Shown here: one piece after another, positions 1-11,004 of the stretch
Position numbering within the stretch: position 1 is the first letter of the stretch
Layout: every line of letters begins with the position of its first letter
NCBI GenBank assembly: GCA_034509755.1
Contig: CM067546.1
Span: forward strand, 33,874,383-33,938,382
Direction of reading: 5' to 3'
DNA: 64,000 bases
Source: Anisodus tanguticus
Taxonomy: Eukaryota > Streptophyta > Magnoliopsida > Solanales > Solanaceae
The notes under the pieces: generated by a model
Database searches by the model: none
Told to the model about the DNA's origin: nothing
The model's input: the letters and a program-made list of their open reading frames with translations, nothing else
Translations under genes and position numbers: made by a program

Positions 1-549
1 ATATTAGGTGCAATGAGTATCAAATTTACACAAGTAGGATGATATCACTATAATAGATTGTTCTTAGTTTTTAATGATCTCTTGAAAAAGGTCCCAGTGA
101 TAATATCTCCTAAATAAAGTGGATTTATTGTCGCTTGGTTTCACTCAGGACCTTTTACATGAGAAATAGACCTAATATTATCCCAAAACTCTAGTTCCCA
201 GTTTTATAGCTTAAAATTTGTTCCAAGTCCCATTCACTTCACTCTGAACAGAATTCTAGAATGTTCGAACTACTTTCTTAAGTTTTCATACTCTTCCCAA
301 ACCAATCATTAGTCCCAGAGAGTGTCCTCAGCTTCTGCCCTCTGAACGACCCAGAGCCCCTTAACAAGCCTTTTCATAGACCTCACTAAAGTACTTGTTT
401 AACATTCTGGTAACCTGTTAACATGTAGGAGTCACACTAGTGCACCATTCATTGCATCTTGACTAGGAGGTTCAGTTAGTTCAGATCCTCCCCTGCTTCA
501 ACATTTGCTCTTTTACTACTAACTTGTCCAGAAGTATTTTGCACGATGG
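1..549. other. No gene recognised
   Basis: AT-rich sequence with no convincing reading frame, terminal repeat or RNA gene. It is the left flank of the first Au-type SINE. Confidence 0.5.
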
Positions 550-559
550 AAAAGTGATA

Positions 560-679
560 CAACAACAACAACATATCCAATGAAATCCCACAAGTGGGGT
601 CTGTGGAGGGTAGAGTGTACGCAAACCTTACCCCTACATTGGGAGGTAGAGACGTTGTTTTCGATAGACTCTCGACTCA
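560..679 (-). repeat. Au-type SINE with target duplication
   Basis: The conserved Au body (GGGTAGAGTGTACGCA, CCTTACCCCTAC) is read backwards from an ACAACAACA start, which is the TTG-rich 3' tail of a minus-strand copy. It is flanked by GAAAAGTGATA at 549-559 and 680-690, a direct repeat expected from LINE-driven insertion. The copy is nearly full length for this short family. Family assignment is from memory of the consensus. Confidence 0.85.
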
Positions 680-787
680 GAAAAGTGATATGCTTAAAAA
701 TTGCATTGACTTAATTATTTCTTGTTAGTGGATCTAGTTGAGTTTTTTCTGCCCAAAAATTAAGAACTGGAATGTGTTTTTGGAGGA

Positions 788-880
788 TAATAACAACATA
801 CCCAGTGAAATCCCACAACGTAGGGTCTGGGGAGGGTAGAGTGTACGCAGACCTTACCTCTACCTTGGTAGGTAGAGCCT
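788..880 (-). repeat. Au-type SINE, truncated
   Basis: The block carries the same body (CCCAGTGAAATCCCACAA, GGGAGGGTAGAGTGTACGCA) as the copy 110 bp upstream. It stops at GGTAGAGCC, so its 5' end is missing. No clear target duplication was found. Two copies in the same orientation could come from separate insertions or a local duplication. Confidence 0.8.
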
Positions 881-1239
881 TGAAACTTTAAAATTCTAGG
901 ACTTCAGCTATTGTTTGACGTAAAACATAAAATAACAAAGTAGAATGATGAATTTAGAATACTGTACAGTCCTTTCTTTACTTTCTATAAGTCACAATAT
1001 AACAAAATAATAACCTTTTCCTTTTCTTTCGTCCCAAACTGACTGCAAATATTCAGATAAAAAATTAAAAAACAAACTACCAAAACCAAAATAAAAAGAA
1101 AAGTTAGGTGATTTTTTCCAATCTGTCACTTACATGTACTGGTGGAAGGTACCACGTACTTGGCCGTAGATTAGTCAAAGTGCAAGCAAGCTAGCCCCAA
1201 CACCATCATTAGATAAATAAACCAATGCTTGTCCTTAAG

Positions 1240-1326
1240 CCGAGGGTCTATCGGAAACAGTCTTTTTACCTCCCAAGGTAGGGTAAGGTCTGTGTACAGT
1301 CTACCCTCCCCAGACCCCACTTTGTA
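1240..1326 (+). repeat. Au-type SINE, 3' truncated
   Basis: This plus-strand copy starts GCCGAGGGTCTATCGGAAAC and runs through the CTACCCTCCCCAGACCCCAC block. The usual GGGATTTCACTGGGT and TTG tail are missing, so it is a 3'-truncated relic. Confidence 0.8.
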
Positions 1327-1596
1327 ATGGTTTCAAACCAACACCATTTCCTTCTAAGCAGTTGGTTGTCACATTTATAGTAAATGATAAGCAAAATAAT
1401 GCTACTTAATAAAAAAGGAGGAAAACACAGGACATTACTTATCACTAGTAGGATAATTTTTTCTTCTGTATCATTCGAATATTGCCTGATGCACTGACAA
1501 CAAACTATTTAGGGCTCAAATGTAAGTTAATACAACATCTAAAATAGAAAAACACGAAAAAATAAAAAAATAAAAACAACTAACTAAAACTTAATA

Positions 1597-1833
1597 CTCC
1601 CTCCGTCTCAAATTATTTGTTGCTTTTTTAGTTTACAAGCCCCTTAAGAAATATTAATTAAGAGGAGACCTTATTTATGTCTAAGTTATAGCCTCCATTA
1701 AATATTTATTTTATTTATGTGTCATATTCGCTAATGAAGGGTAAAATGAAAAAAAAAATTATGCCTTGAACTTCTAAAACAACAAATAATTTGAGACAAC
1801 TACTTTAGTAAACACGACAAATAACGGAGGGAG
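1597..1833. mobile_element. Stowaway MITE
   Basis: The ends are CTCCCTCCGTCTC at the left and, read inverted, CTCCCTCCGTTATT at the right. The element is 237 bp and flanked by TA at 1595-1596 and 1834-1835. TA duplication and this terminal sequence are the signature of Tc1/mariner-type Stowaway MITEs. It has no coding capacity. Confidence 0.88.
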
Positions 1834-2042
1834 TAAGAAGCTAAGATAATTCCATATAATCATAAAACAAAAATGAATAAAATGTAGTGCTATTAGACAC
1901 CTTTTTTGGTACTGGAATATACTGAACGTAGAAATAGAAGCATCTGAATCACAACACACAAAAACAATAATTAAAATAAAACAAAAATACTAAAAAATAA
2001 AAAAATCAGAAATTATAGGAAGGACTTCGTACAGAGAGAGTA

Positions 2043-2303
2043 CTAATGAGAAGGAACAATTCCATCATTGAAGTTCCTGTTAAATTGCTCACAAACCTGA
2101 AACGAATGATTGAAAACGCAAATTGTCAAATATTCAAATCATTTACAAATTAGAAAATTATGCAATTTATAGATTTATTGTTGAAAGAAAAGGAGAAGAA
2201 GATCGTACTCTTCCTTGAGACGCTTGTTTGGATTGAATGTACTCGCCGGAGAATCCATCGTAGGTAACGGAGCTGAGGTGCTGCACCTGCGGAAGTTGAA
2301 ACG
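2043..2303 (-). CDS. Possible two-exon gene fragment, product unknown
   Basis: On the minus strand an ATG at 2258 opens M-D-S-P-A-S-T-F-N-P after a CT-rich stretch that looks like a 5' UTR. A GT donor follows 2209, and an AG acceptor precedes 2096. An exon of 54 bp then reads VCEQFNRNFNDGIVPSH and stops at 2043. The ATG frame and the frame of the second exon do not join cleanly: phase-0 splicing uses another frame of exon 1 that has no ATG. Either the start lies elsewhere, the exon is part of a larger lost gene, or this is chance. I do not recognise the product. Confidence 0.25.
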
Positions 2304-2516
2304 GCTTTGAATCGGAACGAGGTGAAATTTAGGAAGTAGTTCTACAATTAAGCAATCCGGGAAAAAATGCTTTTCTACACTGTTTTTTTTTTATGCCTTT
2401 TTAAAAAAATGAGTTTCTATATTATTTTTTATATATAATTTAATTTTAAATTCTCATATTAGCTTAAATTTATTATAACCATAAATGTCTATATATCTTG
2501 TACTGTAAATTTTAAA

Positions 2517-3137
2517 AGTTCTTAAAAAGGCTGAAATAATTTTATTTTGACACGCCTATTAAACACTTTTCTTTTTTTTTTGTTGACGAAGAACCCGCAG
2601 CTGCTATTCTCTCGAGTGTGCACAGGGTAAACCCCGGACTGACGTAATAGCCTGCAAAACACGTCAGCCGATTAACCACATTTGGCAAGCTATGTGTGAA
2701 AGACTCAACCAAAAAGATTTATATAGGGGATCGAACTCGTGACCTTGCGGTCCCACGCTCTACTGCTACACCAACTTGGCTATCTTGCGGGTGCCTATTA
2801 AACACTTTAACTATAGCAAAAGTGGGTATATTTAATTCAACACAATAATATGTTGCTGTGGCAAAATCAGTGTTCCTCACCTCTTTCAGACGCGTGATTT
2901 GATCCAAATTAGATGATTTCTTTTTTTCCAAAAACATCACATATTCGCTTTCTCTTTCATCCACATCTTCGGAAATAGTGTGAGGGAAGAAGGGCTACAG
3001 AAGGGGTAGATGACCTGGGAGAAGGATATTAAAATAGTGAATGGAGTGTTTAATAGGTATTTATTTCCGTTGAGGTGTCAAAATGAAAAATAGAGCTAAC
3101 TTTGAGGGGCTGCATATTTATTTGGCCTTCTTAAAAT
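2517..3137. mobile_element. Imperfect inverted-repeat element (MITE-like), carrying a SINE
   Basis: The left flank (CTTAAAAAGGCTGAAATAA, then TTTTGACACGCCTATTAAACAC) is matched in inverted order on the right by GTGTTTAATAGGTATTTATT, TGTCAAAATG and TTTGGCCTTCTTAA around 3040-3136. The arms are imperfect and no target duplication was settled. The tRNA-derived SINE at 2570-2792 sits in the left arm. No coding capacity is seen. Confidence 0.45.
2570..2792 (-). repeat. tRNA-derived SINE with 16-bp target duplication
   Basis: The element is bounded by perfect direct repeats GCCTATTAAACACTTT at 2554-2569 and 2793-2808. The plus strand begins with a T-run, so the minus-strand copy ends in a poly-A-like tail. 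Near its 5' end the minus strand has a tRNA-like promoter pair: an A-box-like GTGTAGCAGTAGAGC and a B-box-like GAGTTCGATCCCC. These mark a pol III tRNA-derived SINE. It is a different family from the Au copies upstream. Confidence 0.85.
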
Positions 3138-3949
3138 TTGTCCACAGTCAAACAAGACCACATAAAATGAGAGGGAGAGAATAATTTTTAATTGAAAAGA
3201 GTCAAAAATGTATTTAACCAGTTGAAATGACTTAAATTTGCTCTCATTTCATTTATTGGATCTCAATTACTCTTAACATTAATTTTCAGACTAAAAATAT
3301 CTCTCCTTCCACATATTGAATCATAATTTCCCTTAGTCACTTTTTCGGGTTGAAAATGTCCATATTTTTAACAAAATTATGATATGGAACACACAGAATT
3401 GGTCCACGAGGACCTCACCATAATTAACTCAACTCACCCAAATTATCACAAATAAACTAGAAATCAATTGAGTTAAACAATGGTGGAATCAACTTCCCTA
3501 TAGTAGAAACCATTGAATTTAGCAACCAACATACTTCAAATGATAACAACTCAAGACTTCCTCAAAACTCGATGATTATGATTCAAATTTCTTTTTAAGT
3601 TCCTTGAAGAAATGATGTTTTGAAATACTTCAAACTCCCATACTCGAGAACACCTATTTGATCTCACAATATATTTTTGGATTAAAATTTAACACAAGTT
3701 TTGATGATTGTTCAATAATGGAAATTCAAAATTTTCTGGTACAAATTCAATTCTAATAAAAAGTATTGACATAAATCAGTTTAAAATGATTTCTCATCTT
3801 TGAGCGATAAACAAACTGTACGCTTTAACAAATCGAAGTTTAATCTCATCTTCTTTTCCGTTTAAAAATTGGATTTTGTAAACGACTTAAAAAGATCCGT
3901 TCTTTTAAGTGTAATTATTAAAAGTGTGTAAAGTATGTTCGCACATACG
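3138..3949. other. No gene recognised
   Basis: AT-rich, non-repetitive at the resolution I can read, with no supported reading frame. It is not visibly related to the Copia sequence that follows. Confidence 0.5.
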
Positions 3950-4519
3950 AGTGAGAAAGATCCACCGATCGTGCGAAAATTGTTACCACTCTTAAGTAAG
4001 CGCCAAGAATTATCTCGGGCACCAATCATAACGGAAGAAGTCTAAAAGTTAATGACGTTGAGCTTCTGTCATATTATTTGGCGAGAAGATCCTTCATCGG
4101 ATGATATTGGACACTCGTCATACAAAGCCTCCGGCGACGGGAGTGGGCCAAAATTCCTTTGATATGATGATATTGGACACTCGGTCATATAAAGCCTCCG
4201 GCGACCGGGAGTGATGCCGGAATTCATTTCATAGGAAAAGTAATGGACACCTAGTAAGGTGGGCCGAGTTTCCGGTGTCCTAGATGATCCGAAGGCCTAA
4301 AGAAATGCAAGTAAAGAAATTGGACACTCGGGCCCGCCAAAACAACTAGAGTGGGCCCGAGTATCGAGATCACATATGATCCGGTTACGCCCTAACCACG
4401 GGCAAGAGGTTGTTCATGTGAAGCAACGCCACCTCTAAAGTAAAAGGGGCTAGAGAGGTTGTCCTCAATAGGACTTCAGGGAATGGGATCACTATAAGAT
4501 GAGGTGATACATGTCCCAA
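3950..4519 (+). other. Left part of Copia remnant A, with internal direct repeats
   Basis: This GC-richer stretch precedes the recognisable Copia homology and is probably the leader or gag part of remnant A. A repeat starting ATGATATTGGACACTCG and ending CGGGAGTG occurs at 4101-4145 and again at 4167-4213; a weaker relative is near 4319-4362. No open frame survives, and no 5' LTR is visible upstream. Confidence 0.4.
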
Positions 4520-7448
4520 ACTTGGTTAAAGGGACGCCTGTTGGTCAATTTGGTTTGAGACTAGTCCAACAGTCCGTAATAACTAAGAATGGTACAATAT
4601 GTCTATAGCCAAATGAATGATATATTTGTAATCCGTGCATCTATGCCATCATAGATTAAGACACGTTAAATAGCAAGTCATTCAAAAGCTAACGATGTTG
4701 AGATTGTTGCCTTCTGTCAACATAAACCCTCAAAATAAATGTGAGGTAGGCGAAGAGGCAAAATCACCTTTCCAAATTCCGTCAAGGGAATAGCGAAAGA
4801 AGCACCGCTCCTCTAGAGCTTAGTCACACCTTTATGGGTGATTTGAAGTTTATACAAAATAGAGGGGGGAGACAAGTACGTTGTGATCTTCATTGATGAT
4901 GGGAACAACGTATATAATCCTTTGTTTGTTGAAAAGCAAAGATGAAGTTGTTGAAGCGGATAAACGCTACAAAGCGAAGTTGGAAATCAACTAAGCCTAT
5001 GGATTGCGAAATTCATAGCGATAGAGGGGAGAATTTGAAGCATCGTTTATTAAACGACCGCTCACTACTCACCTCGCCCTAACGGTGTTAGCCAAGCGCA
5101 AAGCCGTACTCCCAAATTATGTGGGGCAAGGCGATCCTTACCGCTAATGCGATTCTCAACAGAACTCCGCATAAGGATAAGGATAACCCTCCGTGTGAGA
5201 CATGGAAAGGATCTCACATACAAATGTTGTGATGTGGGGTGGTTTCATACCTAAGACTGTAGATTGCATATCCACTGGATCTGCAAATAACAGTAGTTTT
5301 TATCGCCTCTTGGCGTCAAAGAATACTGAATTCTTTGAAGATCGCTTTCCTTGAAAAAGGAAAAAGGGAGTAATTGCTCAAGGTTAACAAGAACCCGCGA
5401 GGGCTTTCGATCATCCGTAAGCTGGACGTTCCGTATCTACGGGACTCGAAAGTTGCGGCTATCCGGAACTTAATATTCCAGATCTGTAGAACTCAGGGAT
5501 TCTAGATGTTGAACCGAGAAGGAGCAAGGAGGGGACAAAGACTTGTTCCATACCTTCTAGCTTGTATGGTTGAGAACGAACCATGGACAATTAATAAATA
5601 ATTGTCATCTCCAAAAGCGCTGCTTTGGAAAAAAGCTACAAAGAGAGAAATAGACTCTATCATATAGAACCATACTTGCGTAATGGTTGATCTTCCTCCG
5701 GGAAAAGAACCTTTGGGTTGTAAGATGTGCTCCCCTGTGAGTAGCTTCACATCCAGGGCCATTGCAGTCTTGCGTGGCATGAATGTTGAATTAGCCTTCC
5801 CAACCGTAGAGTTGGAAGAAGAGAATCAGACTTGGTTTGCCGGACTGTTGGGCTTCTTCCTGAACTTTCATTTTGGTCCCTGAAATGTTTACATTTTGGT
5901 CCTGAAAGTTTCAGATAAAACATGAACAATGAATCTGACCACAGAAACATTGACTCTGAAGTTAGAATGCCAACAGTTGGAGAATCAACAGTCTAAAAGT
6001 AAAAGTCATATTGAAACAAAGTCTCGATATGAAAGATATGGGTATCACAGATGACATCTTTGGAATTGGATTTCTAAGACATCTAACGGATCGGTCGATA
6101 GTTGACGAGTCTCGTTGAAGCCACCAATGGATATGAATCATAGAGCGATTGGAATCATGGTGCACCCATAGACAAGGAGCGATATGCTCGGGTCATGTGT
6201 AGTTCAATGTATTGTACACACTACAACCGACCAGGTATCGTCTTCCAAAGCGGATCGGTTGAACTAAGGTTCATCGATGATTTCAATACATGATCAATAG
6301 AAAGGCGTTAAGTCGGATATGACGATATCCGAATTATTCACTTATCTACGGATTATAGTATTCTGGATGTCCAGCGGTTACGAGAGAACACTTGTGATGC
6401 AAAGCTGGACATCGGATATGAAGAACACCAAAGCCACAAGTAAATGTGTATGGTGGTTCTTGGAAAATCCTCTAAGCAAACTTGCATCGGCCGATTCATG
6501 ATGGAATCGGGGTTTATCGCTTTATACAAAGCATGAAAGAAGTTGAGTAACTTCACGACTCTTTAGAGGACGTCCCTTATTGGGAGAAACCGTGCCTTCG
6601 ACGGTTATACACCGTGGCTAGCCGGTCGGCTTCGGGAAGGACACGGATGACGGCGTACGGACATATCTTTTAGGATCCGTCGGAGACATAAGACCGTATG
6701 GCGAGTTGATCATCACGGGTGTCACATCCTTGTTTACTAACTAAGGGACTACCGGAGATCAAGTGTTACTTGCTGTCAGGGGAATTGGCTTAAAACCCAA
6801 ACAATACGAACCTTTGCGGTGGAAACCCAACCATGCGATTGGAGATCCCAAGAATGTGGTTCAATGGGAAAACTAAGCGGCAAAAGGTTCGGTTGAGCGC
6901 TTCGGTGGAAGCAAGAAGCACTTCGGATGATGATTTACGTACGGAAACATGAATCCAAAGTTGTTCCCGCGATAGACATTAAAGTGCTGCCTGCATGGTG
7001 GGTAAAGGTTAAGCTTCCAAACCTTTAAAAGATCCTCAAACAGTTGAGGTTAAGGTTGGGAGAACTTTTAATGATTCCTAACACTTGTGAAGTGGGGTAT
7101 AGCAGGATACCTTGTAGGAGATCACCTATTTAAGTGCGAAGATGGCCGACTCAAATGAACGCACTTAAGAATCCAAGTGTGTCCATGGCCAAAATGGACA
7201 GAAACGTAAGAAGGAAAATGAATAAGAAGAGTTATTGTGTTGATATCGTTGTCTTGGCTTACACTAAACACTGACGGTTCAAGACATCACGTTCACCGCG
7301 CGAAGTAAGTAAGTCCGATGGTTTCAACTAGGGAAGGTTCAAAGCGAAAGCTACCTCTCCCGATGCAATATCGTTTATTTGCCGAAAGATTGCTTTGAAA
7401 TGTAGGCACCTTGTGCGTGCGCCACAATCTCTCTTTCATAGAGGGGAT
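4520..7448 (+). mobile_element. Copia retrotransposon remnant A, internal region
   Basis: The stretch follows the same order as internal region B (8252-13069) but is badly decayed. Matching blocks include the gag-pre-integrase stretch near 4540-4800, the integrase block ending ATTCATAGCGATAGAGGGGA near 5016, an RT start near 5683-5730 (VDLPPGKEPLGCK), a later RT block near 6030-6170, an RNase H block near 6340-6560, and the 3' noncoding block from about 7080. Most of the RT core is missing. It ends with a purine-rich tract (AGAGGGGAT) directly before an LTR beginning TGTTGGAAAT. It is dead by many stops and deletions. Confidence 0.75.
7130..7168 (+). promoter_or_regulatory. Hairpin in Copia 3' noncoding region (copy A)
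   Basis: TTAAGTGCG at 7130-7138 is followed 21 bp later by its exact complement CGCACTTAA at 7160-7168. The same hairpin and flanks occur in copy B at 12754-12794 although the loops differ. It lies between RNase H and the polypurine tract. A role in the RNA is inference. Confidence 0.55.
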
Positions 7449-8251
7449 TGTTGGAAATTAGCCTTTGGCGGGGAGATGCGTCCACCCATCTTTGATGAAT
7501 TAAACACTAGTGTTTCGCATGTTGGAGACCTTGTCTCTTCGCATGCATGATCTACGAAGTGAGTAGATGACCGTAGGGCCAAGAATCGTCTAATTTCGTT
7601 GAGAAATGAAAGAGATATTGGTCCACGAAGTAAGGTGTTTGAGACATGGAAATGTGGTGTGGGACAAATCTACCACATCGGTGGGAATAGGAAGAATTGC
7701 TCTCTATATAAGTCTCTAATGTGGTAAAGGGTTTGGATCCCCAAGGGTATCCCATGTGTTTAAAGGAGGGAAGACCTAGATGTTCTTGGGTTCAAGGCTA
7801 AGCCCACACGCGCGCCGCCGCCGCCCGCCCGTCCCGTTCGGTCCGGTCCGGTCTCGGGCTCGGGTCGTGGGCTGTGGGCTGTGGGTTGTGGGCTGTGGGC
7901 TGTGGGCTGTGGGCCTTTCTGATATTATCTTTTTGGACCGAGAGAACTCGCCGGATGTACGGTTTGATCCACGAAGTTTCATATGTACGGTTTGGACCAG
8001 AATTCTTTTATATGTACGAGTTTGGTCCCCGAAGTTTCAATATGTACAGTTTGGACCCAGAATTTACGGAGACTTTTTTACGCCTACCGTTGGGGACTGT
8101 TTTTTGAGGAATTAATCAGCCATTACTTGGGCGATTAACTCCTCCATTAACAGCCCATTACTTGGGCGATTGGGCGGCCTTTCAATGGCCATTAACGGCC
8201 ATTACTTGGCTGTTTTAATGCCCTCCTAAATGGCCATTAACAGCCATGCTT
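7449..8251 (+). repeat. Copia LTR, A-type, truncated at its 3' side
   Basis: It begins TGTTGGAAATTAGCC after a polypurine tract. It matches the complete A-type LTR at 13865-15341 almost base for base: about three differences in the first 345 bp. A TATA-like CTATATAAG lies at 7704-7712. Downstream are the GTGGGCT heptamers and repeats of the form CCCCGAAGTTTCA-ATGTAC. Similarity stops near CAGCCATGCTTTG (about 8251), whereas the complete copy continues for roughly 670 bp more. Confidence 0.85.
7867..7914 (+). repeat. G-rich heptamer array in LTR
   Basis: About seven tandem units of GTGGGCT, one with an internal T change. Runs of three G every seven bases could form a quadruplex. The LTR at 13070 has about three units near 13510-13537; the LTR at 13865 has a different G-rich stretch there. 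Confidence 0.8.
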
Positions 8252-8395
8252 TGAAACCGCTATAACATGGCTGGAAATATGTCCGATGTTCTTTGCTCTT
8301 CGCTTTGCCTCTCGAGGCAATGTTGCGCCTTCCCTACCAATCTTGCGCTCGCTCAAAGCGCGTAACACCGCCGCCTTTCTTGCCGCTTCTGCTGC

Positions 8396-9250
8396 TTGCT
8401 GCTCAAGGCGATAACACCGCCGCCTTCCGACTCGGAGCTCCACCCTCTTCTTCACACCACCATGATCGCCCCGAAAAATTCATGGGATCGAATTCAAAAG
8501 ATGGCGCAAAAGATCTTGTTTTACTTAACGATTATGGGCATGGCCGGTTCCTTACGGAAGATCCTCCACAAATTTGGAGATGAAATGGACTCTTCGCCCA
8601 ATGAAACGGGTGAAGGGGGCCTTGGTATCCATGTCATTAATGGCATGAAGATGGTTCGTGACGCATGGAATCATAGTATTTCATGTGCAAGAACTATATA
8701 TCTTCGCTTAGCGGACCCTCTCTACACGGTCTATTGCACCGTTGGCACCGCCAAAGAGTCTGTGGGAAAAAGCGCAAAAGAAGTACAACGCACAAGATGC
8801 GAGTACTAAGAAGTTCATCGTTGGGAAATTTCTAAAATTCCAAATGGTGGACGAGTAAGACGATGATGTCCCAAGTCCGGGAATTTCGGATGATTCTACA
8901 TCACCTGGATTTGGAAGGATCGAAACCAAACGAGCGAGTTTTTGGTTGCATCGCCGATTGAGAAGTTACCTCCTTCATGGAATGAGTTTATGAGTTACTT
9001 GAAACTCAAGACAAAGGAGATGACCTTTGAAGAGCTTGTTATCAAGCTGCAAATCCGGGAAGATAATAAGAAGACCTTGCCAAAGGGTAGACAACCTGCC
9101 GAGGCGAAGGCGAATCTGGGCGAGGCCAAAGGGAACTCAAGCAAGAAGCGGAAGTTCCGGAAAAGACGGCAAAGCCCCTGCAGCGAGAGATGTTCGGAGG
9201 TAATTGTCATCACCGTGGGAAACCTGGTCATAGGATCAAGGAATGCGCAA
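8396..9250 (+). pseudogene. Copia B gag, broken
   Basis: Two frames together give a Copia-type gag. At 8462-8809 the stretch LADPLYTVYCTVGTAKE is typical of the UBN2/gag family. At 8942-9130 follow PPSWNEFMSYLKLKTKEMTF and a basic tail. A zinc knuckle near 9190-9250 reads C-H-H-R-G-K-P-G-H-R-I-K-E-C, so the second cysteine of the CCHC set has become arginine. A frameshift separates the halves. Gag would package element RNA into cytoplasmic particles. Confidence 0.7.
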
Positions 9251-9573
9251 GCTCAAGACCGAGCAACAACGAGAAAGCCAAGTCAAAAGGCAAGGCTCAA
9301 GCAAACGTCGTCAAGGACACGCTCCTGGATGACATGATCGAGGAATTCTCTGCGGTGGTGCTAGAAGCCAACTTGGTGGAGAATCCGATGCGGTGGTGGG
9401 TGGACACGGGTGCAACAAGACACATCTGTTCCAACAAAGATGCCTTCTCCACGTACACTCCGGTCTCCGACAAGAAGGCATTCATGGGCAACAACGCTTC
9501 CTCGGACGTGCTAGGGGTTGGAAAGGTGGTCCCGAAGATGACTTCCGGCAAGGAACTCACTCGAAGGAAGTGA
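9190..9573 (+). pseudogene. Copia B protease region
   Basis: The open frame carries WWVDTGATRHIC (about 9391-9426), the aspartic protease site of Copia polyproteins with D-T-G-A intact, followed by the usual S/N-rich stretch and GVGKV. The frame then breaks, but VMHVPDIRRNLV (near 9571-9605), the end of the protease/gag-pre-integrase linker, continues in another frame. In a live element it would cut the gag-pol polyprotein. Confidence 0.75.
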
Positions 9574-9779
9574 TGCACGTCCCGGATATTAGAAGAAATC
9601 TAGTTTACGGACCTTTATTGGTTAATCGGTTTTAGGCTAGTGTTTGAATCAAAAAAATTTGTACTCACTAAAAATGGCACATTTGTGGGGAGGGGCTTCG
9701 TCTGTGAAGGCCTCTTCAAAGTGAATGCCATGTCGTATTGCGTCAAGGAAATAAAGTTGAGTCTTCTTCTTATTTGCTT

Positions 9780-10880
9780 GAGTCTTCTAATTTATGGCAT
9801 CATAGATTAGGACACGTAAACTACAAGTCTATTCAAAGGTGGTAAAGATGGAGTTGTTGCCTTCTATCGACATAAACGCTCAACATAAGTGTGAGGTGTG
9901 CGTAGAGGCAAAACTCACCAAGCTTCCTTTTCGATCCGTCGAAAGGAATACCGCTCCCCTAGAACTTATTCACACGGATATATGTGATTTGAAGTTTGCA
10001 CAAACTAGAGGGGGAACAAGTACTTTGTGACATTTATAGATGATAGCACAAGGTATTGTTACCTTTACTTGTTGAAAAGTAAGGATGAAGCCTTTGAAGC
10101 GTTCCGACGTTACAAAGCGAAGTTGAGAATCAACTTAGCCTACGGATTAAATCCATTCGTAGCGATAGAGGGGAGAATATGTAGCGCCTTTTGAGGAATA
10201 TTGTGCCCAAGAAGGCATTATTCATCAAACGACGGCTCCATACTCACCTCAATCAAACGGTGTGGTGGAACGTAAGAACCGCACATTAAAGGAAATGATG
10301 AATGCCTTGCTTATCAATTCGGACTTCCCCAAAACATGTGGGGAGAAGCGTCCTTACCGCTAATACGATTCGAACAGAGTCCCACATAAGGGTAAGGACA
10401 AAACTCCATATGAATCATGGAAAGGAAAGAAACCCACCTACAAGTATTTTAAGGTGTGGGGTTGTACGGCAAAGGTTGAAGTACCTAAGCCAAAGCGAGG
10501 TCAAGATTGGGCCTAAGGCGTAGATTGCATATTCATCGGATATGCAAATAACGATAGTGCTTATCGCTTCTTAGTGCATAAGTCGGATATTCCGAGATAT
10601 CCACCGGGTACAATAATGGAATCAAGGAATGCTCTATTCTTTGAAAGTACCTTTCCTAGAAAGGAGAAAGACATAACCTCTCGCAAGCGAAGTTATGCAC
10701 AAAGCTCTCAAGAACCGGGAGTCCTTGACTGCCGGATCTAAATGGTTCGGATCTAGCGAATCTCGAGGTGGCGAACATCCGGAATCTAGTGTTCCAGATT
10801 CTCAGAACTTGGAGACTCCAGAGATGGATCTAAGGCGAAGTAAAAGGGCCAGGAAGGATAAATCCTTCGGACCGACTTTG
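9780..10880 (+). pseudogene. Copia B integrase, degenerate
   Basis: Pieces in shifting frames match a Copia integrase. The zinc-binding part includes CEVCVEAKLTKLPF near 9890-9930. The core start FVTFIDDSTRYCYLYLLKSK lies near 10020-10085, and the second catalytic block is reduced to the sequence around ATTCGTAGCGATAGAGGGGA (10152-10175). Many stops interrupt it. The part near 10695-10883 is the hydrophilic linker before RT (LRRSKRARKDKSFGP). Confidence 0.65.
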
Positions 10881-11004
10881 TAGCTTATATGGTTAATGAT
10901 GAACCTAGGACAATTGCTCGGGCGTTGTCAACTCCGAAGCACCGCTGCGGAAAGAAGCTATTGAGAGTGAAATAGGCTCAATTCTGCATAACCATACGTG
11001 GGAG

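Noticed and set aside
2700..2792. tRNA gene candidate on the minus strand
   Set aside because: A-box- and B-box-like motifs are present, but there is no clean cloverleaf, and the unit has SINE target duplications and a poly-A-like tail.
2719..2964. 81-codon minus-strand frame
   Set aside because: It overlaps the SINE body and its flank; the frame is a by-product of that repeat.
7780..8115. 111-codon frame rich in Arg, Gly and Pro
   Set aside because: It lies in an LTR; the composition comes from GC-rich heptamer and CCCGAAGTTTC repeats that recur in the other LTR copies.
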